Positions 1 to 6,749 are shown, counted from the first letter of the stretch. The stretch: 21,239 nucleotides of DNA from an uncultured Pseudomonadota bacterium (GCA_902767055.1 CACXFX010000085.1:1-21239), one strand, 5' to 3'. The notes: generated from the sequence alone by a model not told the origin. Numbers and translations: made by a program.

Positions 1-32
1 AAAAAATTATCCCCTGCTATAAAAAAACAAAC

Positions 33-60
33 TTTACAACTTAAAATATTTGCTTATTGT
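33..60 (+). promoter_or_regulatory. possible promoter of hfq operon
   Basis: A TTTACA hexamer (33-38) and a TATTGT hexamer (55-60) lie 16 bp apart, with hfq starting at 98. Both boxes are imperfect and the region is very AT-rich, so chance matches are likely. In many alphaproteobacteria hfq follows ntrX, and transcription could also enter from upstream of the window. Confidence 0.25.
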
Positions 61-97
61 TAAAACTGTAGGTCAATAATGATAAGGAATAAAAAAA

Positions 98-316
98 ATG
101 ACAAACAATGCACCGACCGATTTTTTAACCGACATTAAAGAAAATAAGATCGCCGTTACCGTTTTTTTAATCAACGGTGTCAAATTGCAAGGCATTATTA
201 CTTTTTTTGATGACAACTCGTTTTTGCTCAGACGCGACGGACATACGCAGCTTGTTTATAAACATGCCGTATCGACAATTATGCCTTCGCAAGCACTCGA
301 CGTCACAGAAGCTTGA
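98..316 (+). CDS. hfq: RNA chaperone Hfq
   Basis: Hfq is a hexameric Sm-like protein that pairs small RNAs with mRNAs and controls their translation and decay in the cytoplasm. The 72-residue product has the usual short bacterial length. It shows the Sm1 segment ([20 protein letters not shown], about residues 20-39) and the Sm2 signature [10 protein letters not shown] (about residues 54-63), which contains the KH pair that binds U-rich RNA ends on the proximal face. There is almost no C-terminal tail beyond the Sm core, as in other alphaproteobacterial Hfq proteins. An AAGGA ribosome-binding site at 84-88 sits 9 nt before the ATG. The stop codon overlaps the start of hflX, a typical hfq-hflX arrangement. 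Confidence 0.97.
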   Translation: MTNNAPTDFLTDIKENKIAVTVFLINGVKLQGIITFFDDNSFLLRRDGHTQLVYKHAVSTIMPSQALDVTEA

Positions 317-1650
317 TATTGCTTGAGTTAGAGCAAAATAGCAAGACAAAAGCCATTGTCATTTGCCCCTATCAAATGCATGACAATAAGCGTCTTTCGC
401 CTGAAAGCCGTTTGCAAGAGGCTGTTTGTCTGAGCCTTGCCATTAATATTGACGTTGTTTATTCAAAACTCGCCTTAATAAGAGAGATTAAACCGGCCAC
501 CTATTTCTCAAAGGGTATTATTGATGATTTAATGCCGATAATCACTGAAAATGATGTCTTTTTGATGATTGTCGATACAGATCTTTCGCCGGTACAACAG
601 CGCAATTTAGAAAAAACGCTTCATATCAAAGTCATTGACAGAACCGCATTGATTTTAGAAATTTTCGGTGAGCGCGCCGCAACAAATGAAGGCAAGTTAC
701 AAGTCGAATTGGCACACCTGACATACCAACGTTCAAGATTGGTACGCAGTTGGACGCACTTGGAACGCCAGCGCGGCGGTGCCGGTTTTTTGGGCGGCCC
801 GGGTGAAAAACAAATTGAGCTTGATAAGCGTATCATCGACGATAAAATCGTCAAAATCAAAAAAGAACTTGAAAAAGTCAAAAACACGCGTGCGCTTCAA
901 CGCCAAAATCGCAAAAAAGTCCCCTACCCGATTGTTGCACTCGCAGGCTATACAAATGCCGGTAAATCGTCGCTTTTTAATTTGCTGACAAAAGATAAGA
1001 CGATGGTTGCGGATATGCTGTTTGCGACCTTAGACCCGCTTTTACGTAAAATTAAGCTTTCAAACGGCCTTGAAGTGATTGTTTCGGACACGGTCGGTTT
1101 TATTTCAAACCTGCCGCATGAACTTGTGATGGCTTTTCGCTCAACATTAGAAGAAGTTTTACAGGCAGACATCATCATCCATGTCCGCGATATTTCAAAC
1201 CCCGATACCGAAGTTCAGCGCAAAGATGTACTGGATGTTTTGCACCATTTGGGCTTAAAAAATATCGAAAACGAAGAAAATTACATCGAGGTTTTAAACA
1301 AAACGGATTTGCTCGGGCAAACTGACCGCCAAGCCTTAAGCCAAAAAATAAGCCGGCGCAAAAATCGGCTGATTGCGATGTCCGCCTTAAACGGTGACGG
1401 TAAAGAAAGCTTGCTTAAACTCATTGAACAAAAATTAAATAAAGCAAAAAAAACCTATTCTGTGCACCTTGCCTTTGATGACGGAAAAGCCATCAGCTTA
1501 ATTTATCAATATGCCGACGTCATTAAACAAGACCCTCAAGATGATCAAATCTTTTTGAACTTCAACTGTGATGAAAAAAGCATTGAAAAATTAAAAAAAC
1601 TTTTACCCGAAACCACCATCAAAGAGGAAACAACAAATGCCAACCTTTGA
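313..1650 (+). CDS. hflX: ribosome-associated GTPase HflX
   Basis: HflX is a GTPase that binds the 50S subunit, splits stalled 70S ribosomes under stress and helps recycle them. The 445-residue product has the N-terminal HflX domain ending in the family signature [19 protein letters not shown] (about 155-173), a helical linker, and a G domain. The G domain shows G1 GYTNAGKSS (212-220), the G2 Thr in FATLDP (237-242), G3 DTVG (259-262), G4 NKTD (329-332) and G5-like SALNG (357-361). The best start is a TTG at 313 overlapping the hfq stop in the tetranucleotide TTGA, implying translational coupling; a second TTG two codons later is also possible. The gene end overlaps rnhB by 14 bp. Confidence 0.95.
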   Translation: MILLELEQNSKTKAIVICPYQMHDNKRLSPESRLQEAVCLSLAINIDVVYSKLALIREIKPATYFSKGIIDDLMPIITENDVFLMIVDTDLSPVQQRNLEKTLHIKVIDRTALILEIFGERAATNEGKLQVELAHLTYQRSRLVRSWTHLERQRGGAGFLGGPGEKQIELDKRIIDDKIVKIKKELEKVKNTRALQRQNRKKVPYPIVALAGYTNAGKSSLFNLLTKDKTMVADMLFATLDPLLRKIKLSNGLEVIVSDTVGFISNLPHELVMAFRSTLEEVLQADIIIHVRDISNPDTEVQRKDVLDVLHHLGLKNIENEENYIEVLNKTDLLGQTDRQALSQKISRRKNRLIAMSALNGDGKESLLKLIEQKLNKAKKTYSVHLAFDDGKAISLIYQYADVIKQDPQDDQIFLNFNCDEKSIEKLKKLLPETTIKEETTNANL

Positions 1651-2269
1651 AACAGAAGACAAATACCAAGGTTACATTGCAGGCTGTGATGAAGCAGGAC
1701 GCGGCCCGTGGGTCGGTCCGGTTGTTGCCGGCGCCGTCATATTTTTAAGTCGCGATGTCGACCCGTTTTTATTGGCACATTTAAACGATTCCAAAAAATT
1801 ATCCTCCAAAAAACGTGAAGAACTTTTTTGTATTATTCAAAACGAATCGCAAAAAGGTAAATTATGCTATGGTATAGGTGAAGCTTCGGCCAAAGAAATC
1901 GATCAAATCAATATTTTGCAGGCCTCTTTTTTGGCAATGAAACGCGCCGTTCAAAATTTGAGCGTCAAGCCGGATATTGCTCTGATCGACGGCAACAAAA
2001 CACCAAAAGAATTTTTATGTCCGACACATTGCATTATCAAGGGCGACAGCTTGTCTTATTCGATTTCGGCCGCCTCAATTATGGCAAAAGTTTATCGTGA
2101 CCGATTGATGCGAGAAATGGCGCTTAAATACCCAGGATACGGATTTGAAAAAAACGCAGGTTACGGCACAAAAGAGCATATTGAGGGATTAAAAAAATAT
2201 GGCATTACGCCCGAGCATCGCCTCTCTTACAAACCGATTCAACAGATGTTGGCGCAAAAAAGTGCATAA
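1637..2269 (+). CDS. rnhB: ribonuclease HII
   Basis: RNase HII cuts the RNA strand of RNA-DNA hybrids and starts removal of single ribonucleotides from DNA. The 210 residues have normal family length. The acidic active site is visible: Asp18 and Glu19 in CDEAGRG, Asp118 in LIDGN and Asp137 in KGDSLSYSISAASIMAKVYRD. The substrate-contacting DSKKLS loop is at 51-56. The GRG motif is followed by PWVGPVV, where most relatives have Leu (or Ala) in place of Trp26; the effect is unknown. The ATG lies inside the last codons of hflX, so the gene is the third member of the hfq operon. Confidence 0.96.
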   Translation: MPTFETEDKYQGYIAGCDEAGRGPWVGPVVAGAVIFLSRDVDPFLLAHLNDSKKLSSKKREELFCIIQNESQKGKLCYGIGEASAKEIDQINILQASFLAMKRAVQNLSVKPDIALIDGNKTPKEFLCPTHCIIKGDSLSYSISAASIMAKVYRDRLMREMALKYPGYGFEKNAGYGTKEHIEGLKKYGITPEHRLSYKPIQQMLAQKSA

Positions 2270-2284
2270 TTTTTAATTTTTTAC

Positions 2285-2313
2285 TGGACATTTGAAAATT
2301 TATCGATTATAAG
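2285..2313 (+). promoter_or_regulatory. promoter of tRNA-Phe
   Basis: TGGACA (2285-2290) and TATAAG (2308-2313) are 17 bp apart, which puts the transcription start near 2320, eleven bases before the mature tRNA. An 8-bp inverted repeat, TTGAAAAT (2292-2299) and ATTTTCAA (2321-2328), brackets the -10 box and could be an operator or pair in the pre-tRNA leader. Confidence 0.65.
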
Positions 2314-2330
2314 AAGAGCGATTTTCAATC

Positions 2331-2406
<76 letters not shown>

Positions 2407-2408
2407 AT

Positions 2409-2440
2409 AAAAAAGGCCTCCCGCAAGGGAGGTTTTTTTT
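2409..2440 (+). terminator. rho-independent terminator of tRNA-Phe (module copy A)
   Basis: Stem CCTCCC (2417-2422) with GGGAGG (2427-2432), a GCAA tetraloop, and eight T residues after it. It begins directly after the tRNA CCA end. The flanking DNA extends the symmetry: the tRNA end at 2393-2408 is exactly the inverse of 2441-2456. Confidence 0.9.
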
Positions 2441-2459
2441 ATTGGTGGTCAGAGAGTAA

Positions 2460-2584
2460 TCGCAAGCCCCGAGGAAGGGGGTTCGACGACAAGCGAAAGC
2501 GAGACGAAAGTATCGCGGTCGGCTGAAAGCCGATGAGCGTAGGCGCGGCCGAGCAAAGTCGAGGCCATCCCCTCCAAACTATTT
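2460..2584. other. GC-rich structured insert between two terminator copies
   Basis: This segment is strikingly GC-rich against AT-rich surroundings, and I find no convincing reading frame in it. It is full of small hairpins with GAAA-like loops: CCCC/GGGG near 2467-2480, GCGAAAGC near 2493-2500, TCGGC/GCCGA around 2519-2533, and GGCCGA/TCGAGGCC around 2547-2566. Its ends resemble a split tRNA T-arm: GGGGGTTCGA at 2476-2485 and TCCCCTC at 2568-2574, which are contiguous in the nearby tRNA-Phe gene. It may be a small mobile or repetitive element inside a degenerate copy of the tRNA end. The family is not recognised. Confidence 0.5.
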
Positions 2585-2634
2585 AATAAAAGGCCTCCCG
2601 CAAGGGAGGTTTTTTATTGGTGGTCAGAGAGTAA
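2585..2634 (+). repeat. second copy of the terminator module (copy B)
   Basis: This block repeats 2406-2459 almost exactly: the AATAAAA run, the CCTCCC-GCAA-GGGAGG hairpin (2594-2609), six T residues (2610-2615), then ATTGGTGGTCAGAGAGTAA. The only differences are the lengths of the A and T runs. The trailing ATTGGTGGTCAGAGAG is the inverse of the tRNA-Phe 3' end, so both copies carry antisense tRNA sequence. It could also act as a second terminator. Confidence 0.85.
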
Positions 2635-2659
2635 GGCTCATCGTCAAAAGTAGGGGCAA
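2633..2659. repeat. 27-bp direct repeat, copy 1
   Basis: Matches 2741-2767 at 25 of 27 positions, around the core TCATCGTCAAAAGTAG; the copies start 108 bp apart. It is fused to the end of the terminator module, so it may belong to the same repeated element. Confidence 0.7.
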
Positions 2660-2740
2660 GAGTAAAAAATTATAAAAAGTATAAATCATTGTTTTGACCA
2701 TATAGTAAGTTAAAGTTAAGCACATAAAATTCTAATACGC

Positions 2741-2767
2741 AAGGATCATCGTCAAAAGTAGTGGCAA
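2741..2767. repeat. 27-bp direct repeat, copy 2
   Basis: Second copy of the 2633-2659 repeat. The 80 bp between the copies, and the stretch from 2768 to the gene end at 2802, are AT-rich and I see no gene, RNA or strong terminator in them. Confidence 0.7.
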
Positions 2768-2801
2768 AAAATCGCAGGCCAAACAAATTATTTATAGAAA
2801 C

Positions 2802-3344
2802 CTATTTCAACTTCTTTTCCAATTCGTGATAAGCGGTTGTGATTTTTTTAAATAATTCTTCGCAAGCTTTGTCCCCCGCATTCATATCCGGATGATACTT
2901 ACGCGCAAGTTTTTTATATTGTTTTTTAAGCGATTCGAGGCTTATATTTTCAAGCGAAATATCAAGCACGGCCGCATTTTTTTTGTCTTTGTGATTAAAA
3001 TAAAATGCCGAGCGTCCTTTTTGATCATTAAAATAAAATCCGTCGCCGAGTTCATCAATAAAATCATAACCGAATTGATATTTGATTTTAGAAGAAAACC
3101 CTTTGAAATGCATTTTATGTTTTAAGTGCTCATCTTCAGCTTCATCCGCCGATCCGTCATAGTTCCAAGCAGCATTATATTCCGTCACATGTTCCAAACA
3201 AAACCAATAATAATCTTTCAACGTCTTATCTTTCGGAGCGCGATATTCGCCTTTTTTAGAACACCCCGGAAAATCGCAAACATGAACTTTCCCCTCATTT
3301 TGCGGGGCAAAATATTTTCTTGATCTTTGTTTTTTTTCACTCAT
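2802..3344 (-). CDS. J-domain (DnaJ-like) co-chaperone protein
   Basis: The 180-residue protein ends in a J domain (about 127-180) that carries the HPD tripeptide at 151-153 within KKLARKYHPDMNAGDK, the site that stimulates DnaK ATP hydrolysis. The N-terminal part has a Cys/His set (Cys23, Cys28, Cys49, His52) in a segment resembling the conserved N-terminus of alphaproteobacterial J-domain proteins (CDFPGCSKKGEYRAP, then YYWFCLEH); it may bind zinc. It lacks the G/F and zinc-finger regions of true DnaJ, so it is a specialised J protein. The start MSEKKQ at 3344 was chosen because longer versions run into rpsT and have no family-like sequence. The ribosome-binding site is weak. Confidence 0.85.
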   Translation of the reverse strand: MSEKKQRSRKYFAPQNEGKVHVCDFPGCSKKGEYRAPKDKTLKDYYWFCLEHVTEYNAAWNYDGSADEAEDEHLKHKMHFKGFSSKIKYQFGYDFIDELGDGFYFNDQKGRSAFYFNHKDKKNAAVLDISLENISLESLKKQYKKLARKYHPDMNAGDKACEELFKKITTAYHELEKKLK

Positions 3345-3409
3345 AGCGCCATTTTTACCCGATAAATTCAAAAATCGCAAAGAAAATTTCATTTTTTTTA
3401 AAATTATTG

Positions 3410-3439
3410 TTGACTTTTGCTTATTTAAACGGTTATAAA
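3410..3439 (+). promoter_or_regulatory. promoter of rpsT
   Basis: TTGACT (3410-3415) and TATAAA (3434-3439) are separated by 18 bp, about 55 bp before the rpsT start. It overlaps a candidate promoter on the other strand for the J-domain gene. Confidence 0.75.
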
Positions 3440-3468
3440 GCATACCAGAATATTTTTCGTTAAAACAA
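3439..3468 (-). promoter_or_regulatory. candidate promoter of the J-domain gene
   Basis: On the minus strand TTGTTT (3468-3463) and TATGCT (3444-3439) lie 18 bp apart. The -10 is preceded by TGG, giving an extended -10. This predicts a 5' untranslated region of about 90 nt and makes the two divergent promoters meet back to back at 3439. Confidence 0.4.
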
Positions 3469-3493
3469 ATTTTATAAAATAGGAATAAATAAT

Positions 3494-3754
3494 ATGGCCA
3501 ATCATAAATCGGCAAAAACGAGAATCGTCAGAAACAACAAACGTTGCTTGATTAATTCGATGAGAAGAAGCCGCGTTCGTACGTTTGTCAAAAAAGTTGA
3601 CGCTTTGATCGCAGAAGGCAATAAAGAAGCCGCAATGGAGGCTTTTAAGGTTGCCGAATGTGAAATGATGCGTGCAGCTCAAAAAGGTGCTTTTCATAAA
3701 AATATGGCATCACGTACCGTTTCTCGTTTAGCACAAAAAATTAAAGCATTATAA
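3494..3754 (+). CDS. rpsT: 30S ribosomal protein S20
   Basis: S20 is a small basic helical protein that binds 16S rRNA early in 30S assembly. The 86-residue product matches the family in length and pattern: MANHKSAKTRIVRNNKR at the N-terminus, the SRVRTFVKKVDALI helix, and the C-terminal segment GAFHKNMASRTVSRLAQKI. An AGGA box about 10 nt before the ATG serves as ribosome-binding site. The neighbouring dnaA has its own promoter and a terminator lies between them, so rpsT is probably monocistronic. The rpsT-dnaA order is common in alphaproteobacteria. Confidence 0.97.
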   Translation: MANHKSAKTRIVRNNKRCLINSMRRSRVRTFVKKVDALIAEGNKEAAMEAFKVAECEMMRAAQKGAFHKNMASRTVSRLAQKIKAL

Positions 3755-3774
3755 TCTGCTTTTAAATAAAATTC

Positions 3775-3823
3775 AAACACGTCGATTCTAAGCCCTAAAA
3801 GGCTGTTTTGGCGTGTTTTTTTT
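3775..3823 (+). terminator. terminator of rpsT
   Basis: Outer stem AAACACG (3775-3781) with CGTGTTT (3812-3818), and an inner AGCC/GGCT hairpin, followed by a T run to 3823. It ends about 180 bp before dnaA. Confidence 0.8.
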
Positions 3824-3906
3824 GTTTCTTTAACAAAAAAGAATCGCAAAACATAAAACGAATCGCTTGTCAAGAAAAATAATTGCAATGTTCTAAAAAA
3901 GTTCTA

Positions 3907-3934
3907 TTGTTTTTAAAAAATTTTCGGTTACTAT
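3907..3934 (+). promoter_or_regulatory. candidate promoter of dnaA
   Basis: TTGTTT (3907-3912) and TACTAT (3929-3934) with a 16-bp spacer, about 70 bp before the dnaA start. I see no clear DnaA boxes (TTATCCACA type) here, so autoregulation is not shown by the sequence. Confidence 0.45.
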
Positions 3935-4001
3935 CTACATAACTTCTTAATGAATTATTAATCTTCAAAATCGGACCAACAATCATAATAAGGAATAAAA
4001 A

Positions 4002-5423
4002 ATGGCTGAAGAAGCACTCAAAAATAATGATGGTTCTGTTCAAGATGAATGGGGACAAGTATGCAATCAACTCAAGATGGAATTCGGTGAAACTGCTTTT
4101 GACAGTTGGTTAAAACCTTTAAGTATCGGCAGTTATAATAACGGCATTATGGATATTTGCGTGCCGACCGCTTTTATGAAAAACTGGGTTATTACGCATT
4201 ATTCCGATCGAATCCATAAGATTTGGGAGCACAAGAATCCGAACATTAAAAAGATTAATTTTGTTGTACGGACAACAAACAACGACTCGTCTTTATTAAA
4301 AAAGATTTCATCGACTCCGACTCCGCAAAGTTTTTATATGCCGCAAACCGGACTTGCCAGCAATTATAACGAATCGACGCAAAGAGAAGGATTTATGCAG
4401 CTTTCGGCACCTTTAAATCCCGCCTATACATTCGATTCTTTTGTGGTTGGCAAAACAAACGAATTTGCATATGCTGCCGCGCGAAAAGTTGCCGAGTCGC
4501 GAAATGTTTCTTTCAATCCGCTCTTTTTATATTCGGGAGTCGGACTTGGTAAAACGCACTTGATGCACGCTATTGCATGGCATATCAAACAGCAAGATCC
4601 GAAACGCAACGTGATTTATTTATCTGCCGAGCAGTTTTTGTTTAAGTTTGTCAAAGCGCTTCGCTACAAAGATACGGCTGCTTTCAAAGAGCAATTCCGT
4701 ATGGTCGATGTCTTGATGGTTGATGATGTTCAGTTTATGAGCAACAAAGAATCGACTCAAGAAGAATTTTTCTATACCTTTAATTCTTTAATCGGTGAAG
4801 GCCGCCAGATTATCATTTCGGCCGACAAATCACCGACAGATTTGGAGGGAATCGAGGCACGCTTAAAATCACGCTTGGGCGGCGGATTGGTTGCCGACAT
4901 TCATCCGACGGATTTTGATTTAAGAATGGGTATCTTAAATTATAAAGCAAAACAGATGGGTATCGAGCTTCCTCAAAAAGTTGCTGAGTTCTTGGCACAA
5001 AAAATCACCTCAAATATCAGAGAGTTGGAAGGTTCTTTGAAACGAATCGTTGCACATTCGCAGTTACTCTCCAGAAATGAGATTACGCTTGATATGACGC
5101 AAGACATCTTAAAAGATATGTTGCGTTCGATTGATCGCAAAACGACGATTGATGAAATTCAGAAAAAGGTCGCGGAATATTTCAATATTTCGGTTAAAGA
5201 ATTGCAATCATCAAGACGTGCCAGAACTGTGGCCAGACCACGTCAAATTGCGATGTATTTGGCAAAACAATTAACTTCGCGTTCTCTTCCCGAAATCGGG
5301 CGCAAATTTGATCGCGATCATACAACGGTGATGCACGCCGTGCGTAAGGTTGAAGGCTTAATCGGTGAAGATTCGAGCTTGGCCGAAAGCGTCAACGCAT
5401 TGCGCCGTATGCTTGAAAACTAA
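4002..5423 (+). CDS. dnaA: chromosomal replication initiator DnaA
   Basis: DnaA binds DnaA boxes at the origin, oligomerises with ATP, melts the duplex and loads the helicase. The 473-residue protein has all four domains. Domain I covers about 13-90 (WGQVCNQLKMEFGETAFDSWLKPL). A poorly conserved linker runs to about 135. The AAA+ domain has Walker A GVGLGKTH (179-186), Walker B VLMVDDVQ (237-244), sensor 1 ISADKSP (272-278) and the box VII arginine region RLKSRLGGGL (287-296). The C-terminal DNA-binding domain carries DRDHTTVMHAVRKVE (437-451). AAGGA at 3990-3994 is the ribosome-binding site. A terminator follows, so it is transcribed alone rather than with dnaN. Confidence 0.98.
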   Translation: MAEEALKNNDGSVQDEWGQVCNQLKMEFGETAFDSWLKPLSIGSYNNGIMDICVPTAFMKNWVITHYSDRIHKIWEHKNPNIKKINFVVRTTNNDSSLLKKISSTPTPQSFYMPQTGLASNYNESTQREGFMQLSAPLNPAYTFDSFVVGKTNEFAYAAARKVAESRNVSFNPLFLYSGVGLGKTHLMHAIAWHIKQQDPKRNVIYLSAEQFLFKFVKALRYKDTAAFKEQFRMVDVLMVDDVQFMSNKESTQEEFFYTFNSLIGEGRQIIISADKSPTDLEGIEARLKSRLGGGLVADIHPTDFDLRMGILNYKAKQMGIELPQKVAEFLAQKITSNIRELEGSLKRIVAHSQLLSRNEITLDMTQDILKDMLRSIDRKTTIDEIQKKVAEYFNISVKELQSSRRARTVARPRQIAMYLAKQLTSRSLPEIGRKFDRDHTTVMHAVRKVEGLIGEDSSLAESVNALRRMLEN

Positions 5424-5445
5424 ATTTTATTTCAATTTTGTGATT

Positions 5446-5475
5446 ACCCTGCCCGTTTAAGCGGACAGGGTTTTT
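5446..5475 (+). terminator. terminator of dnaA
   Basis: Stem ACCCTGCCCG (5446-5455) with CGGACAGGGT (5462-5471), one mismatch, followed by a T-rich run. Confidence 0.85.
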
Positions 5476-5485
5476 GTTTTTTTGT

Positions 5486-5514
5486 TTGACATTCAATATT
5501 TTTTATGGTCTAAT
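5486..5514 (+). promoter_or_regulatory. promoter of structured RNA copy 1
   Basis: TTGACA (5486-5491) and TCTAAT (5509-5514) are 17 bp apart, the best promoter match in this region. It predicts transcription from about 5521. No other strong promoter is seen before the LRR gene at 5874, so it probably also drives that gene by read-through. Confidence 0.75.
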
Positions 5515-5520
5515 AAAAAA

Positions 5521-5775
5521 CAGGTAAGAAAAAACTTTTCTTATCAAGTGCCGAATTTGGGCACGGGGCTTTGCAAAAGCCTGTTTAACTACGAGCAGTG
5601 AAGATAACACTGTGTTGGTGGTGTTATTTTTTTGTTAAATAACACCTGTATCCCCGAAATTTCAGCCGGGGAGCCGATAGCGAATGTTCAGGATTTTTCT
5701 AAAGGCTGTCGGAGTCATTTCTCGTAGTATGATTTTTGCACTCCCCGCCGCTCATTCAAAGCGCGGCCTTTTTTT
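5521..5775 (+). ncRNA. structured leader RNA, copy 1 (novel candidate)
   Basis: This RNA has a homologue on the other strand at 14508-14736. Three 5' hairpins come first (TAAGAAAA/TTTTCTTA, GTGCC/GGCAC, GGCTTT/AAAGCC). The core is closed by P1 ACTACGAG (5588-5595) with CTCGTAGT (5721-5728). It encloses P2 CAGTG/CACTG (5596-5612), P3 GGTGTTATTT/AAATAACACC (5620-5646), P4 CCCCG/CGGGG (5652-5671) and P5 CCGATAG/CTGTCGG (5674-5712). The P5 loop holds the most conserved stretch, including ATGTTCAGG and CTAAAGG. P1, P3 and P4 differ in sequence between the copies but still pair. A terminator hairpin ends it, about 100 bp before an LRR gene on the same strand. It is a leader/attenuator or a small RNA; the same placement upstream of the second LRR gene favours a leader. 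Family not recognised. Confidence 0.75.
5745..5775 (+). terminator. terminator at the end of RNA copy 1
   Basis: CCGCCGCT (5745-5752) pairs with AGCGCGG (5760-5766), one bulged C, followed by CC and seven T residues (5769-5775). Because it precedes a gene on the same strand with no strong promoter between, it is a candidate attenuator. Confidence 0.75.
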
Positions 5776-5778
5776 AAT

Positions 5779-5835
5779 TGTCATGCTGGAATCGAAGATG
5801 AGCAAGCTTGTCGCGCTCCACTTGTTTCAGCATCT
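5779..5835. repeat. degenerate intergenic palindrome
   Basis: The segment opens with GTCATGCTGGAA and closes with TTGTTTCAGCATCTC. ATGCTG (5783-5788) and CAGCAT (5828-5833) pair as the base of a long imperfect hairpin. The ends resemble the widespread GTCATGCTGAA...TTCAGCATCTC type of intergenic palindromic repeat, here with a longer central part. It lies between the terminator and the ribosome-binding site of the LRR gene. Confidence 0.4.
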
Positions 5836-5873
5836 CAAAAAAACATATCAACATTCTTACTTGGAGAAAACCT

Positions 5874-6749
5874 ATGAAAAAACTACTCTTTATTTTAACC
5901 GCAACATTTCTACCTTTCTCTTCCAACGCATGGGAGCCTTGCGGCACAGACGTCAATGGTAATACGGCAAATTGCGAATACCAAATCATCGACGGCACTT
6001 TAACGATTCGCGGTACCGGAAACAACGGCAATATCGGAAATTGGGATCAGGATTCCGGTACAATAGCTCCATGGCGAAACAAAGACGTCACAAATGTCGT
6101 GATTGAAGATTCAATTAAAAATTTGGGGCACCTTGCCTTCAATGATATCAGAAGCGTTAATCCGATTGAAATTCCAAGCTCAATAACGGAAATTGGATAT
6201 AATGCCTTTTTTGGTGTAAGAACATCCGAAATCATTATTCCAAATTCTGTTACTGAAATTAAAGATTCTGCTTTTAACTGGTCAAGCATTGAAAGAATCA
6301 CTATTCCGGATTCGGTTGAAAATATAGGTGCTTGTTTGAGAGGAGCAGTCAATTTGAAAAATCTCATTATTCCGGATTCGATTACTTATTTACCAAAAGA
6401 AATATTATCGTATACGGAATTAGAAACTTTGACCATCAGTGATAACACTACATTAGGAGAAATATTTACCGGAAATGGCGAAGAAACATATGTTAACTTT
6501 TCAAACCTTAAAATCTATTGCACCGGAGACACGGCAAAATGTGATGCGAATTTGGCCGCTGCCGGTTACCCTGACCTAAAATCATCCAAAGCCACAACCA
6601 AACAAATCAACGGCGTCACCTATGTTTATGATAAGAACGGAAAGCTTGTCACGACATCGGGGCATCGCACGGAAAAGCGTATCTACACCATTGAAGAAGC
6701 CAATCAAGTCGCCGGCCCCAAAAACCGCGTGTCGATTAAGTACAGATAA
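5874..6749 (+). CDS. secreted BspA-type leucine-rich-repeat protein with conserved C-terminal block (1)
   Basis: The 291-residue protein starts with a Sec signal peptide (MKKLLFILTATFLPFSSNA, cleavage near 19/20). Next comes the N-terminal module usual for BspA-like proteins (CGTD...GTLTIRGTG, about 23-49), then LRR_5-type repeats of about 21-23 residues (such as IIIPNSVTEIKDSAF and ITIPDSVENIG) up to about 190. A Cys pair follows (Cys216 and Cys223 in IYCTGDTAKC). The last 24 residues, RIYTIEEANQVAGPKNRVSIKYR and the preceding Lys, are shared with two other proteins here. The ATG at 5874 has GGAG at 5863-5866 and directly begins the signal peptide. Such repeats usually mediate adhesion or protein binding; the actual role is unknown. 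Confidence 0.85.
   Translation: MKKLLFILTATFLPFSSNAWEPCGTDVNGNTANCEYQIIDGTLTIRGTGNNGNIGNWDQDSGTIAPWRNKDVTNVVIEDSIKNLGHLAFNDIRSVNPIEIPSSITEIGYNAFFGVRTSEIIIPNSVTEIKDSAFNWSSIERITIPDSVENIGACLRGAVNLKNLIIPDSITYLPKEILSYTELETLTISDNTTLGEIFTGNGEETYVNFSNLKIYCTGDTAKCDANLAAAGYPDLKSSKATTKQINGVTYVYDKNGKLVTTSGHRTEKRIYTIEEANQVAGPKNRVSIKYR

Noticed and set aside
3345..3515. N-terminal extension of the J-domain protein reaching into rpsT
   Set aside because: The extra 57 residues have no family similarity, cover the rpsT promoter region and overlap rpsT; MSEKKQ at 3344 fits the family.
3755..4001. Possible chromosomal origin upstream of dnaA
   Set aside because: No TTATCCACA-type DnaA boxes or clustered variants are visible, and origins in alphaproteobacteria are often not at dnaA. 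Only a terminator and a promoter are supported.
5521..5775. 6S RNA, SRP RNA, RNase P RNA or tmRNA
   Set aside because: None of the signature motifs I know for these RNAs is present, and a second diverged copy before another LRR gene does not fit a single-copy housekeeping RNA.
5684..5962. Plus-strand reading frame starting inside the structured RNA
   Set aside because: It runs through a terminator and into the LRR gene in another frame, without any protein-like features.
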